This document shows, piece after piece, positions 34,639 to 47,530 of a stretch of DNA of 64,000 bases. The stretch spans positions 23,479,288 to 23,543,287 of the forward strand of contig NC_091307.1 of the NCBI RefSeq assembly GCF_038502225.1, in the 5' to 3' direction. Position numbers and translations under genes: made by a program. Each line of letters opens with the position of its first letter. Within the stretch, counting starts at the first letter, position 1. The notes below the pieces were generated by a model. It was not told the DNA's origin. It saw only the letters and a program-made list of their open reading frames with translations, and did not search any database. The stretch is from Cherax quadricarinatus. Its lineage: Eukaryota > Arthropoda > Malacostraca > Decapoda > Parastacidae.

Positions 34639-36137
34639 CATACCCCCGGCCGGGATTGAACCCGCGGTCATAGAGTCTCAAAACTCCAGCCCGTCGCGTT
34701 AGCCACTAGACCAGCTAGCCACGATAAGATTCATCCAACTAGGTATATTTCTACACCATAGGAAAGTTAGCACAGGCACCTCTGTGACCACAAATGCAAG
34801 TTTTTACAGACGAATCTCCAGCTAGCGTGGCCGTGACGAACTCTAGCTCAAGTCCCTTCACTGCCGTCAACATGACTCAAGAAATCGTAATGACACGATT
34901 GCAAATAAACCATACCCCCGGCCGGGATTGAACCCGCGGTCATAGAGTCTCAAAACTCCAGCCCGTCGCGTTAGCCACTAGACCAGCTAGCCACGATAAG
35001 ATTCATCCAACTAGGTATATTTCTACACCATAGGAAAGTTAGCACAGGCACCTCTGTGACCACAAATGCAAGTTTTTACAGACGAATCTCCAGCTAGCGT
35101 GGCCGTGACGAACTCTAGCTCAAGTCCCTTCACTGCCGTCAACATGACTCAAGAAATCGTAATGACACGATTGCAAATAAACCATACCCCCGGCCGGGAT
35201 TGAACCCGCGGTCATAGTGGCTAACGCGACGGGCTGGAGTTTTGAGACTCTATGACCGCGGGTTCAATCCCGGCCGGGGGTATGGTTTATTTGCAATCGT
35301 GTCATTACGATTTCTTGAGTCATGTTGACGGCAGTGAAGGGACTTGAGCTAGAGTTCGTCACGGCCACGCTAGCTGGAGATTCGTCTGTAAAAACTTGCA
35401 TTTGTGGTCACAGAGGTGCCTGTGCTAACTTTCCTATGGTGTAGAAATATACCTAGTTGGATGAATCTTATCGTGGCTAGCTGGTCTAGTGGCTAACGCG
35501 ACGGGCTGGAGTTTTGAGACTCTATGACCGCGGGTTCAATCCCGGCCGGGGGTATGGTTTATTTGCAATCGTGTCATTACGATTTCTTGAGTCATGTTGA
35601 CGGCAGTGAAGGGACTTGAGCTAGAGTTCGTCACGGCCACGCTAGCTGGAGATTCGTCTGTAAAAACTTGCATTTGTGGTCACAGAGGTGCCTGTGCTAA
35701 CTTTCCTATGGTGTAGAAATATACCTAGTTGGATGAATCTTATCGTGGCTAGCTGGTCTAGTGGCTAACGCGACGGGCTGGAGTTTTGAGACTCTATGAC
35801 CGCGGGTTCAATCCCGGCCGGGGGTATGGTTTATTTGCAATCGTGTCATTACGATTTCTTGAGTCATGTTGACGGCAGTGAAGGGACTTGAGCTAGAGTT
35901 CGTCACGGCCACGCTAGCTGGAGATTCGTCTGTAAAAACTTGCATTTGTGGTCACAGAGGTGCCTGTGCTAACTTTCCTATGGTGTAGAAATATACCTAG
36001 TTGGATGAATCTTATCGTGGCTAGCTGGTCTAGTGGCTAACGCGACGGGCTGGAGTTTTGAGACTCTATGACCGCGGGTTCAATCCCGGCCGGGGGTATG
36101 GTTTATTTGCAATCGTGTCATTACGATTTCTTGAGTC
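34639..36137. mobile_element. 1.5-kb fold-back composite of 272-bp tRNA-like units
   Basis: A 272-bp unit (tRNA-like head plus about 190-bp body) is present in minus orientation from 34639 and 34911 with a third partial copy from 35183, then flips near 35217-35250 to plus orientation, with heads ending at 35284, 35556, 35828 and 36100. All steps are exactly 272 bp and copies look identical. Left and right halves can pair over about 580 bp. ATACAGACAGC flanks the whole (34628-34638, 36138-36148), as a target duplication would. The termini equal those of the 100-bp element at 16277-16376. No protein is encoded. Confidence 0.75.
36019..36100 (+). other. tRNA-like module (one of about seven)
   Basis: Starts GGCTAGCTGGTCTAGTGGCT with an A-box-like stretch (36022-36042), and has a B-box-like GGGTTCAATCCC (36076-36087) before CGGCCGGGGGTATG. 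The anticodon-arm region folds poorly (GAGT/ACTC with a 6-base loop), so it is a tRNA-derived RNA polymerase III head rather than a working tRNA gene. Confidence 0.6.
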
Positions 36138-36222
36138 ATACAGACAGCTCTTGTTTTTTTGTTGCCCACGATCACTCTTACAGAAAAAGCTTTGTAAAAA
36201 AGATAATTTAGGACTACAGTAT

Positions 36223-36251
36223 CGGAATAACCTCCAGGTAACCTCCAGGTA
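36223..36251 (+). mobile_element. LINE-C 3' terminal micro-fragment
   Basis: Only the last about 29 bases (CGGAATAACCTCCAGGTAAC) of LINE-C are present. Confidence 0.6.
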
Positions 36252-37524
36252 CATAGCAGGCTCCGGAATTCCAGTGCTATGAATAAAAAATATCATCAAA
36301 ATTGCTATCTGATCAGTAAGGAGAGTCCTCTGACTCTTGTATAAACAGCGTTACTGTTCCCTATTTAATGGTAAGTGAATTAAAATGGACTCGGTGATTT
36401 TTGGTCTGTAGCCTTCAAAATAAGCATCAACAGGAAAAGACAGATTCTTGAAGTGAAATGAAATAAGTATTTCTGCTCCTTGAAACTAATGGACAGCGTC
36501 GTGAGTGAAGCCGGCTCCAGTGTCAAGGTAACATGAGGTTCAAAGGTACCAGAGGGGGCAGGTAAAACGCCAGTACCTCTGGCACGGGCAACGATTGATT
36601 GCTCAAAGGGAAGTTCAAGTACCGAGGAGGGAGCACGGAAGTGCTGGGGTAGGTAAATGGTGTCGCAGTGACTTGAGATCAGGGGGAATGAGCCATTGTC
36701 TCAGCAATCGCTACTAGGTAAAAAAAAAAAAAAATAGAAGGCAACTCCGAGAATAAACGAAAAGAAACCCCAGTCACCCTGAATCACGGTCACCTCCGCT
36801 CTGACAGATAGTGTTGTTGAACTATCCTGGTTGATGATACCCCAGAACCGACTGAGTTAGGCTTAGTAAAACTGCCTAATTAACCAAGAGCACAAACCGT
36901 GAAGTTGTCTTTCAGCTAGTAATGATGATGGGTGAACCGGAATGAGCGCAGAAAATCATACACCTTCACTAGTAATCCCAGGATTTGTAGGCAACCTCCA
37001 GTAACACTTCCGTCATCAGAGGCCCTGACATAGCAACTTCTCCCCATCCCTCTTGTCTTGGAGGGTTGTCTGACAAGCCCTAAGTGATCCAATTTCCATC
37101 ACGTCGCTTCCTCTCAGTACTCTTTTTTCTCGACAACCCCCATATTAATGTGTCAGGTATTATTATTATTGTTGCTGTTATTGTTATTATCATGTATCAT
37201 CTCTGTCCACTAACAGAAATAGTGTTATCTCAGCTTTTGTGTGAATTACAACCAGTGGATGAATGTACTCAGATTGTTTCACTCGAGAATTGAATGTGGT
37301 TAGTTAGAATGATGTACATACAAGAGATGGACGAGGTTAGTTAGAATGTTTGAGTGGAGAGGCGAGCCCTTGAGAGGTGGAGGTGATGGTAGTGGTGAGG
37401 GAGCATCGTGCAGCCGGCAGTGGTGTCAAGAGTGCTGGTAGGTCTCCAGCAAGGTGCACCTCTGTGGCCTTGATCTTTGACTTTACGACTTCATAATGGA
37501 AAAGATTCTTCTTGGCTCGCATTA
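36252..37524. other. Unassigned sequence
   Basis: No gene is recognised. Simple features only: poly-A at about 36721-36734 and an ATT-rich stretch at 37158-37195. Confidence 0.5.
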
Positions 37525-38604
<1,080 letters not shown>

Positions 38605-38909
38605 GGATTGTTGAGGGACTGACCACCTCAAATACTTTTTCTCCAAGGTTGATGGACTTGTGGAAAATTGTATTTACTTGGATGTATCATTATTTACATA
38701 ACAGTAAATGAACAAAGATAATTATTATTTATCAGTTAGACAAGTAGGAATTTGGGACACCTAGGTCGCAAAATATGCCCCCCTTCGATACCTACCACTG
38801 TCATATCCACAAGTTGCTCTGGACCTATTAATTACAAATGAAAAATACATACACCAAGAATGCTGGTAAATATATAAATTTGTGGACTGTATATTAAAAA
38901 TAATAAATG

Positions 38910-38983
<74 letters not shown>

Positions 38984-39537
38984 TTTATACAACAGAAGGA
39001 GAATATATCTTAATCATAACACTCACCAATTTGACTGGAGATTGATGTGCATCATACTCAGAAAACCTCACTGTCTATACATGAAAATAACACTGGCCAG
39101 GTTACTACGTAAGACTTATCTGAGGTTCCTGGAGCTGTCTTGTCCAGTCGCCTGATATCTCAAGTTATGCAGGAATACACATCCAACAATTTCGTCTCCT
39201 ATTTGAGAGGTGTCAGGACAATTTTAACCTCTAGAGCACGAAAAATTCTTCCCATTACACCAACGTTTCTAATCCAAATTCAAACAAAATGGCGACTGAC
39301 CTCCCCAGCCGCAGGTTTCCCATTTTCGATAACATACTTCTTTTAAAAATACAATATAGGGCATCTATTTACCTATAAATTACCGTATTTCCGGAAAATA
39401 TATACAGTATTTTCCACAGGACTGTTTAGATCATCTTTATTCCCTTACTACTGCTCCCTTTGTATTTGACTGAAGACTACTGTGTAAGCGAAACGTTTCA
39501 TCAATAAAGATACCCAATTGTTGTACGTGTCTTATCT
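38605..39537 (+). mobile_element. Penelope-like 3' tail element, copy 3, split by solo LTR
   Basis: Left piece (38605-38658) has GAGGGACTGACCACCTCAAA; right piece (39424-39537) has CTGAAGACTACTGTGTAAGC, GAAACGTTTC and AATAAAGATACCC. The two join if the LTR and one GGACT copy are removed. Confidence 0.6.
38659..39418 (-). mobile_element. Solo LTR with perfect 5-bp target duplication
   Basis: Begins TGTGGAAAATTGTATTTACT, ends ATTTTCCACA, about 760 bp, longer than the others because of an internal (TA)n expansion at 38913-38978. GGACT at 38654-38658 and 39419-39423 is the target duplication. A 5-bp duplication fits BEL/Pao integrase. Confidence 0.9.
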
Positions 39538-39944
39538 TCGGAGTACAGAGGTACATAATTGGTCCAGAGACTGACTCGTCCCTTAGTTTTGTTAGCTAAG
39601 CAAGTTACAGTGGTAATGAACTATTTGCATGCTTATATCCGGTTGCGATTCCTGTTTCTTTTATCCTCTCCGTACCTTAAAATACGTTAGGTACATTAGT
39701 TCTAATATATTTATTTTTATGTGAAGCGCTAAACCCATGTGGGTCATTCAGCGCAATGTTGGAGTCAATATTTTTCAGAAGAATATTATTGTTTTTACAA
39801 AGTGGTTTTAAATAATTTGTATTAAAGTTGAGTTTCCTAGCTGTCTTAATTTTTAAGGCTATAATCATGAATGATTACTACTGTATCTTACAGCTAGGCT
39901 TTCAATAATAAGATATCACAAGAACGCTAGTGGAAATATAACAT
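39538..39944. other. Unassigned, with S1 fragment
   Basis: An S1 piece (AAGCGCTAAACCCATGTGGG) lies at about 39712-39765. Nothing else is recognised. Confidence 0.5.
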
Positions 39945-40185
39945 AATAATAATATCTTTATTTACTACAAGTACATGTACATGGTATACAGTCCTAGCTG
40001 ACAACAATGACATACTACTACATAGAAAGCCCCTTGTTATGCTCCGCATGTCGGGTAAATTAGGTCAGTGTCCCAGGATGCGACCCACACCAGTCGACTA
40101 ACACCCAGGTACCCATTTTACTGATGGGGAACATAGACAACAGGTGGAAAGAAACTCGCCCAGTGTTTCTACTCTGGCTAATAAG
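39945..40185 (-). mobile_element. S3 short interspersed element (SINE body, minus)
   Basis: (AATAAT)n, then TATCTTTATTTACTACAAG, then GATGCGACCCACACCAGTCG and CTAACACCCAGGTACC. The last two blocks are the reverse complement of the body of the tRNA-derived SINE at 47047-47128, so the two elements share a central module with different ends. Confidence 0.6.
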
Positions 40186-40290
40186 TCACTTTGTCTGACT
40201 TTTTTGGTTATCCTAGCCCTAGGTAATATACACGTGTTACTACGTATGATAATTGTACTTATGCGTACCTGTACCTAAATAAACTTACTT
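40186..40290 (+). mobile_element. LINE-A 3' end fragment
   Basis: TAATAAGTCACTTTGTCTGA, TTTTTTGGTTATCC and CCTAAATAAACTTACTT match the 3' UTR and tail of LINE-A. Confidence 0.75.
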
Positions 40291-40409
40291 TAAAATTCCC
40301 CCCCCCCTTTTTTTAGTGAATACAAACTCAGACCACTGAGTCTGACCGGTAAGCCAGCCGTCTCTTCGCTGCAGCTCTCATGGGACCAACGATTGCCACA
40401 CTGCCATCT

Positions 40410-43400
40410 GTCTGCAGCAACACACACTACTGTCTGCAGCAACACACACCACTGTCTGCAGCAACACACACTACTGTATGCAGCAACACATACCACTGTC
40501 AGCACAACACACACCACTGTCTGCAGCAACACACACCACTGTCTGCAGCAACACACACTAATGTCTGCAGCAACACACACTACTGTCTGCAGCAACACAC
40601 ACCACTGTCAGCACAACACACACCACTGTCTGCAGCAACACACACCACTGTCTACAGCAACACACACACCACTGTCTGCAGCAACACACACTACTGTCTG
40701 CAGCAACACACCACTGTCTGCAGCAACACACACCACTGTCTGCAGCAACACACACTACTGTCTGCAGCAACACACACCACTGTCAGCACAACACACCACT
40801 GTCTGCAGCAACGCACACCACTGTCTGCAGCAACACACACTACTGTCTGCAGCAACACACACCACTGCAGCAACACACACTACTGTTTGCAGCAACACAC
40901 ACCACTGTCAGCACAACACACACCACCGTCTGCAGCAACAAACACCACTGTCTGCAGCAACACACACTACTGTCTGCAGCAACACACACCACTGTCTGCA
41001 GCAACACACACTACTGTCTGCAGCAACACACACCACTGTCAGCACAACACACACCACTGTCTGCAGCAACACACACCACTGCCTGCAGCAACACACACTA
41101 CTGTCAGCAGCAACTCACACCACTGTCTGCAGCAACACACACTACTGTCTGCAGCAACACACACCACTGTCTGCAGCAACACACACCACTGCAGCAACAC
41201 ACACTACTGTCTGCAGCAACACACACCGCTGTCTGCAGCGACACACACTACTGTCTGCAGCAACACACACTACTGTCTGCAGCAACTCACACCACTGTCT
41301 GCAGCAACACAAACTACTGTTTACAGCAACACACACCACTGTCAGCACAACACACACCACTGTCTGCAGCAACACACACCACTGTCTGCAGCAACACACA
41401 CCACTGTTTGCAGTAACACACACTACTGTCTTCAGCAACACTCACTACTGTCTGCAGCAACACACACCACTGTCTGCAGCAACACACACTACTGTCTGCA
41501 GCAACACACACCACTGTCAGCAGCAACACACACTACTGTCTGCAGAAACGCACGCCACTGTCTGCAGCAACACACTACTGTCTGCAGCAACACACACTAC
41601 TGTCTGCAGCAACACACACCACTGCAGCAACACACACTACTGTCTGCAGCAACACACACCACTGTCTGCAGCAACACACACTACTGTCTGAGCAACACAC
41701 ACTACTGTCTGCAGCAACACACACCACTGTCTGCAGCAACACACACCACTGTCTGCAGCAACACACACCACTGTCTGCAGCAACACACACTACTGTCTGC
41801 AGCAACACACACTACTGTCTGCAGCAACACACACCACTGTCAGCACAACACACACAACTGTCTGCAGCAACACACACCACTGTCTGCAACACACACTACT
41901 GTCTGCAGCAACACACACCACTGTCTGCAGCAACACACACTACTGTCTGCAGCAACACACACTACTGTCTGCAGCAACACACACCACTGTCAGCACAACA
42001 CACACCACTGTCAGCACAACACACACCACTGTCTGCTGCAACATACACCACTGTCTGCAGCAACACACACTACTGTCAGCACAACACACACCATTGTCTG
42101 CTGCAACACACACCACTGTCTGCAGCAACACACACTACTGTCTGCAGCAACACACACTACTGTCTGTAGCAACTCACACCACTGTCTGCAGCAAAACACA
42201 AACTACTGTTTACAGCAACACACACCACTGTCAGCACAACACACACCACTGTCTGCAGCAACACACACCACTGTCCGCAGCAACACACACTACTGTCTGC
42301 AGCAACACACACCACTGTCAGCACAACACACACCATTGTCTGCTGCAACACACACCACTGTCTGCAGCAACACACACCACTGTCTTCAGCAACACACACT
42401 ACTGTCTGCAGCAACACACACCACTGTCAGTACAACACACACCACTGTCTGCAGCAACACACACCACTGTTTGCAGCAACACACACACCACTCTCTGCAG
42501 CAACACACACTACTGTCTGCAGCAACACACACCACTGTCAGTACAACACACACCACTGTCTGCAGCAACACACACCACTGTTTGCAGCAACACACACCAC
42601 TGTCTGCAGCAACACACACTACTCTCTGCAGCAACACACACCACTGTCAGCAGCAACACACTACTGTCTGAAGCAACACACGCCACTGTCTGCCGCAACA
42701 CACACTACTGTCTGCAGCAACACACACTACTGTCTGCAGCAAAACACACCACTGTCAGCACAACACACACCATTGTCTGCTGCAACACACACCACTGTCT
42801 GCAGCAACACACAGTACTGTCTGCAGCAACACACACTACTGTCTGTAGCAACTCACACCACTGTCTGCAGCAAAACACAAACTACTGTTTACAGCAACAC
42901 ACACCACTGTCAGCACAACACACACCACTGTCTGCAGCAACACACACCATTGTCCGCAGCAACACACACTACTGTCTGCAGCAACACACACCACTGTCAG
43001 CACAACACACACCATTGTCTGCTGCAACACACACCACTGTCTGCAGCAACACACACCACTGTCTTCAGCAACACACACTACTGTCTGCAGCAACACACAC
43101 TACTGTCTGCAGCAACACACACCACTGTCAGCACAACACACACCACTGTCTACCGCAACACACACCACTGTCTACAGCAACACACACACACCACTCTCTG
43201 CAGCAACACACACTACTGTCTGCAGCAACACACACCACTGTCAGTACAACACACACCACTGTCTGCAGCAACACACAGTACTCTGCAGCAACACACACCA
43301 CTGTCAGCAGCAACACACACTACTGTCTGAAGCAACACACGCCACTGTCTGCCGCAACACACACTACTGTCTGCAGCAACACACACTACTGTCTGTAGCA

Positions 43401-43488
43401 AAACGCACCACTGCAGCAACACACACTACTGTCTGCAGCAACACACACCACTGTCTGCAGCAACACACACTACTGTCTGAGCAACAGG
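40410..43488. repeat. 22-bp minisatellite, about 140 copies
   Basis: Core CAGCAACACACACCACTGTC, with CACTACTG/CACCACTG alternation and shorter CAGCACAACACACACC variants. A 679-bp segment is repeated (around 42060-42420 and 42740-43100, with shared rare variants such as GTAGCAACTCAC). The unit leaves long frames open on both strands; they are not genes. Confidence 0.95.
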
Positions 43489-43489
43489 T

Positions 43490-43640
43490 GCATACACTGT
43501 ACTAAAGTACGCATGAAAAACAGAAAAGGCACCTTATGTAAAATGTGTAAGGGGTGGGTGCATGATGGATGTATGTACAATTATAGCAACGGTGCCAGAA
43601 TTCATTTTGTGTGTAACAAAGCACTTTGGCACAGTTACCC
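43490..43640 (+). pseudogene. PHD-finger-like N-terminal remnant of LINE-A
   Basis: The frame reads CIHCTKV, then LCKMCKGWVHDGC and later HFVC: a Cys-rich array with the WVHxxC signature of PHD fingers. It precedes the endonuclease by a frameshift near 43640. PHD fingers are known in ORF1 or ORF2 of some CR1-like LINEs. The 5' part is cut off by the satellite. Confidence 0.6.
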
Positions 43641-44615
43641 TTTAGCAGTGATGACATTGATTTACCTAATATTAATAAAAATGACCCATTGCCATATATT
43701 GATGATTATGATTGTTTTATGAAAACAGGCCTTCACTTTATTAATGTCAATGCAAGATCACTTCTTCCTAAATTGGCAGAGATTAGGATTCTAGCTAACA
43801 AAATTAGGGCGGCAGTTATAACCATCTCTGAATCTTGGTTGGATGATACGGTGACTGACGACGAGGTCAAAACAGATGGTTACAATATAAAACGCTTAGA
43901 TAGGAACAGAAAGGGTGCTGGAGTATGTGCCTACATTAGAAATGACTTAGCTTACAACCCAAGACCTGATTTAAATAACAATAAACTGGAGATTCTATGG
44001 TTTGAAGTGCTGCTTCCTAAGACCAAACCCATCTTAGTAGGAACTAGTTACCGCCCTCCTACCCAGGACCAGTTCTTAGAAGACTTTTCCAGAGTCTTGT
44101 CCGGAGTTGAAAACAATTGCGAGACAATAATACTGGGCGACTTCAATATCTGTTTTCAGCAGCAAAATAACGGGCTATGCAAAAGGTATAAGCAAATTCT
44201 AGGATTAAATAGTTACACTCAACTAATTAATACTCCAACCCGGATCACACAGTTCTCAGCCACCCTAATTGACCACATACTTTGTAACCGCTCTGAGAAC
44301 ATTAGTCAGTCAGGCGTCATTACCACAGGTCTTGGTGATCATTTCATCATTTACTGCACCAGGAAAATCACTAGGGATAGGATAGGCCTACACAGGACAA
44401 TAAAAATGAGGTCAACTAGAAACTACAGTAAAGAAACACTGGTAAATAGGCTACACAATTGTGACTGGACAGAGATAACAAGTTGCACGGACGTAAACGA
44501 TGCCTGGGAAAAATTCAAAACAATGTTCACTACCATCCTTGATAATATTGCACCAGTTAAAGAGGTTAGGATTAAACGAAGAACTGAACCCTGGATGAAT
44601 ACTGAGATATATTAG
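43626..44615 (+). pseudogene. LINE-A endonuclease domain
   Basis: Endonuclease/exonuclease/phosphatase-fold blocks in order: FINVNARSLLPK, ITISESWLDD, GAGVCAYIRND, SYRPPTQDQFLEDFSR, TIILGDFNI and TGLGDHFII, the last with the catalytic Asp-His pair. The open segment ends at a TAG near 44615. The enzyme nicks the target to prime reverse transcription. Confidence 0.85.
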
Positions 44616-44620
44616 ATAAT

Positions 44621-46615
44621 ATGAAATTCAGAGACCAGCTGCTAAAAAGATTTAAAGCAAACAGACAGGATATTGAAGCACTAAATGAATTCCAAAGGGT
44701 GAGGAACAGAGTACAGAGACTTATAAAAGGAGCAAAGGCAAAGCACTACTGCTCAAAAATTGAAGAGTATAAGCATAACCCCAGAAAGCTCTGGCAACAA
44801 CAAAAACAGTTGGGGTATAGCCATAAGCCAGTAGATAGGTCTAACATAGTACTCACTATCGATAATGAGGTATGCCACGAAACATCTAAGGTGGCAAATT
44901 GCTTTAATTCCTACTACACATCTGTTGCATCAACACTAGTAAGTAAACTACCAGCTGCATCAAATACCTTTAACACAGACTCTGATAAGTTTCAAACATA
45001 CTATACCAATAAAGGGGTAACCCCAAACAGTTGTCAACTAGTAAGTGTATCTCATGACTTTATTCAAGAAGAACTAAGCAGGATAAACCCAACTAAGAGC
45101 ACAGGCCCTGATAACATCCCGTCTAAGTTCCTAAAAGATGGTGCTTCTGAACTGTAAATCCCTATTGCTCACATAATAAATCTATCAATCACCACTAATA
45201 CCGTACCGGAGGGGTTCAAGGAGGCCAGAGTTACTCCTGTCTTCAAGAAAAATAGTAGGTCTGATGTAAGCAACTATAGGCCTGTTAGTATACTCAGTAT
45301 AATATCTAAAATTCTAGAGAGGGCGGTGTATTCTCAAGTAGTTAAGTACCTTAATGACAACAACATTCTCCATAGCTATCAATCGGGCTTTAGAAGATCC
45401 TACTCAACCGACACCTCCCTTATTAATCTGATGGATTACCTGAGAACTGAAATGTCAAAGGGGAACCTCATAGGTATGGTAACCTTAGACCTGCAAAAGG
45501 CCTTCGATACTGTCAACCACAATATATTATGTAATAAACTTCAAGCTATCGGTATAGGTTCTGTGACTGGTTTAAGTCCTACCTTAGCAACAGGAGACAA
45601 ATAGCCAAAATCAACAAAACAGAATCAGAACCCCTGCCGATAACATGTGGAGTTCCCCAAGGTAGTATTCTGGGTCCCTTATTATTCTTATGTTATGTCA
45701 ATGATATGCCTATCAGTGTCAAGTGCAAACTCCTACTGTATGCAGATGACAGTGCTCTGTTAGTGTGAGGTAAAGACCCACAAGATATTGCTAATGTTTT
45801 AACACTGGAACTGGAGTCCTGCAGCAAATGGTTAGTAGACAACAAACTATCATTACACCTAGGGAAAACTGAAGCCATTCTCTTTGGCACGAAACATAAA
45901 CTGAGAAGGGTAAATAATTTTAATGTTCAATGTAATGGGGAGCCCATCACTTTGGTTTCATCAGTAAAATATTTGGGAATCCCCCTTGACCCATGCATGT
46001 CAGGAGAATTGATAGGGAACAGTGTAGTAAAGAAAGCGAATGCCAGACTGAAGTTCCTGTATAGACAAGCACAGTGTCTACCTACTGAGGCTCGCAGGAC
46101 CCTATGTCTAGCCCTTATACAATGCCATATGGATTACGCATGCTCTTCTTGGTACTCTGCCTTGACAAAAAAAAAAACTGAAAGATAGACTGCAAATCAC
46201 CCAGAACAAAATCGTAAGATTCATCCTGGGGCTGGGACCAAGAGAACATGTAGGCCAGGATGAATTACAGCAGTTGGATATGCTGAATGTTGAAGACAGA
46301 GTAAAACAACTGAAGCTAAATCATGTTTATAAAATTGCTCACAAACAATGTCCAGAATATCTTGCTGTCAATTTTGTCAAGGTTGAGAACCAAAGCAATC
46401 ATAGAACTAGGGGGAGAGAGCACAACTTTGTAGTACCCACAGTTATTGGCCAGGCTTCAAACACCTTTTATTGTACAGCACTAAAGGAATGGAACAGACT
46501 GCCCGCACATGTCAAAACCAGTCATAGCATGAACCAGTTCAAGAAGAGTGCCAAAAGGTGTCTGATGAATGTAGCTACAGAAAGGGAGGGGAATGATTTT
46601 CTATTTTTTAGCTAA
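44621..46615 (+). pseudogene. LINE-A reverse transcriptase domain
   Basis: Linker with YCSKIEEYKHNPRKLW, then RT blocks: NYRPVSILSIISKILE (about 45270), QSGFRRSYSTDTSL (45380), LDLQKAFDTVNH (45490), GVPQGSILGPLLFLCYVN (45650) and LYADDSALLV (45735) with catalytic Asp pair. Interrupted at 45157, 45604 and 45768 and near 46180. The C-terminus (VYKIAHKQCPEY) ends at 46615, collinear with the minus-strand copy at 8597. Confidence 0.87.
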
Positions 46616-46957
46616 CATACGTGTAAATTTTACCTTATTCCTAGTAATGACCCTCGTATTGTAGATAGTCTTAATGACCTTGGTGTAGTAGATAGTCTTT
46701 TTAGTATGATAATAAGATGTTATCTTCATTGTAGAATAATAAGAAAATATTATAACCTTTATATTATAATAATAAGGTAAAAGGACCCCAATGGAAATAA
46801 GTCACTCTGTCTGACTTTTTTGGGTTATCCCAGGTTCTCTACACATATGCTGCTATGTACGATAATTCTATGTAACTGTATTTGTGTATACCTGAATAAA
46901 CTTACTTACTTACACACACTACTGTCTACAGCAACACACACTACTGTCTGCAGCAAC

Positions 46958-47266
46958 TGTCCCGGTGGCCCGGTGGCCTGGTGGCTAAAGCTCCCGCTTC
47001 ACACACGGAGGGCCCGGGTTCGATTCCCGGCGGGTGGAAACATTCGACACGTTTCCCTACACCTGTTGTCCTGTTCACCTAGCAGCAAATAGGTACCTGG
47101 GTGTTAGTCGACTGGTGTGGGTCGCTTCCTGGGGGACAAGATTAAGGACCCCAATGGAAATAAGTTAGACAGTCCTCGATGACGCACTGACTTTCTTGGG
47201 TTATCCTGGGTGGCTAACCCTCCGGGGTTAAAAATCCGAACGAAATCTTATCTTATCTTATCTTAA
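46958..47266 (+). mobile_element. tRNA-derived SINE
   Basis: tRNA-like head with A-box-like TGGCCTGGTGGCTAAAG, CGCTTCACACACGG in the anticodon region (CAC, tRNA-Val-like) and B box GGGTTCGATTCCC (47016-47028). Body holds TACCTGGGTGTTAGTCGACT. The 3' part shares GGACCCCAATGGAAATAAGT and TTGGGTTATCC with the LINE-A 3' UTR, and the tail is (ATCTT)n. RNA polymerase III transcription from the head is expected from the boxes. Complete and inserted in the minisatellite. Confidence 0.85.
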
Positions 47267-47366
47267 CACACACCACTGTCAGCACAACACACACCATTGT
47301 CTGCAGCAACACACACCACTGTCTGCAGCAACACACACTACTGTCTGCAGCAACACACACTACTGT

Positions 47367-47530
47367 AAAGTCAGTTCCTGATCAGCCGGGCTGTGGCTCA
47401 TACGTTGGTTTGCGTGCAGCCAGCAGCAACAGCCTGGTTGATCAGGCTCTGATCCACCAGGAGGCCTGGTCACAGACCGGGCCGCGGGGGCGTTGACCCC
47501 AGGAACTCTCTCCAGGTAAACTCCAGGTAA
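47367..47530 (+). mobile_element. LINE-C 3' end in minisatellite, ACTGT target
   Basis: Insert starts AAAGTCAGTTCCTGATCAGC and ends CTCCAGGTAA; ACTGT at 47362-47366 and 47531-47535 is a 5-bp target duplication within the satellite unit. Confidence 0.85.

Larger units (their letters stand above)
43489..46918 (+). mobile_element. LINE family A, plus-strand copy, most complete
   Basis: A 3.4-kb copy inserted inside the 22-bp minisatellite: satellite ends at 43488 and resumes at 46919 after the (TTAC)n tail. It encodes a zinc-finger remnant, an endonuclease and RT. It is non-functional (frameshift near 43640, stops near 44615, 45157 and 45768, and further lesions). Confidence 0.9.

Noticed and set aside
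34639..36100. Cluster of functional tRNA genes
   Set aside because: A- and B-box-like sequences are present but the anticodon arm and acceptor pairing are poor, and units are embedded in identical 272-bp repeats; better read as tRNA-derived heads.
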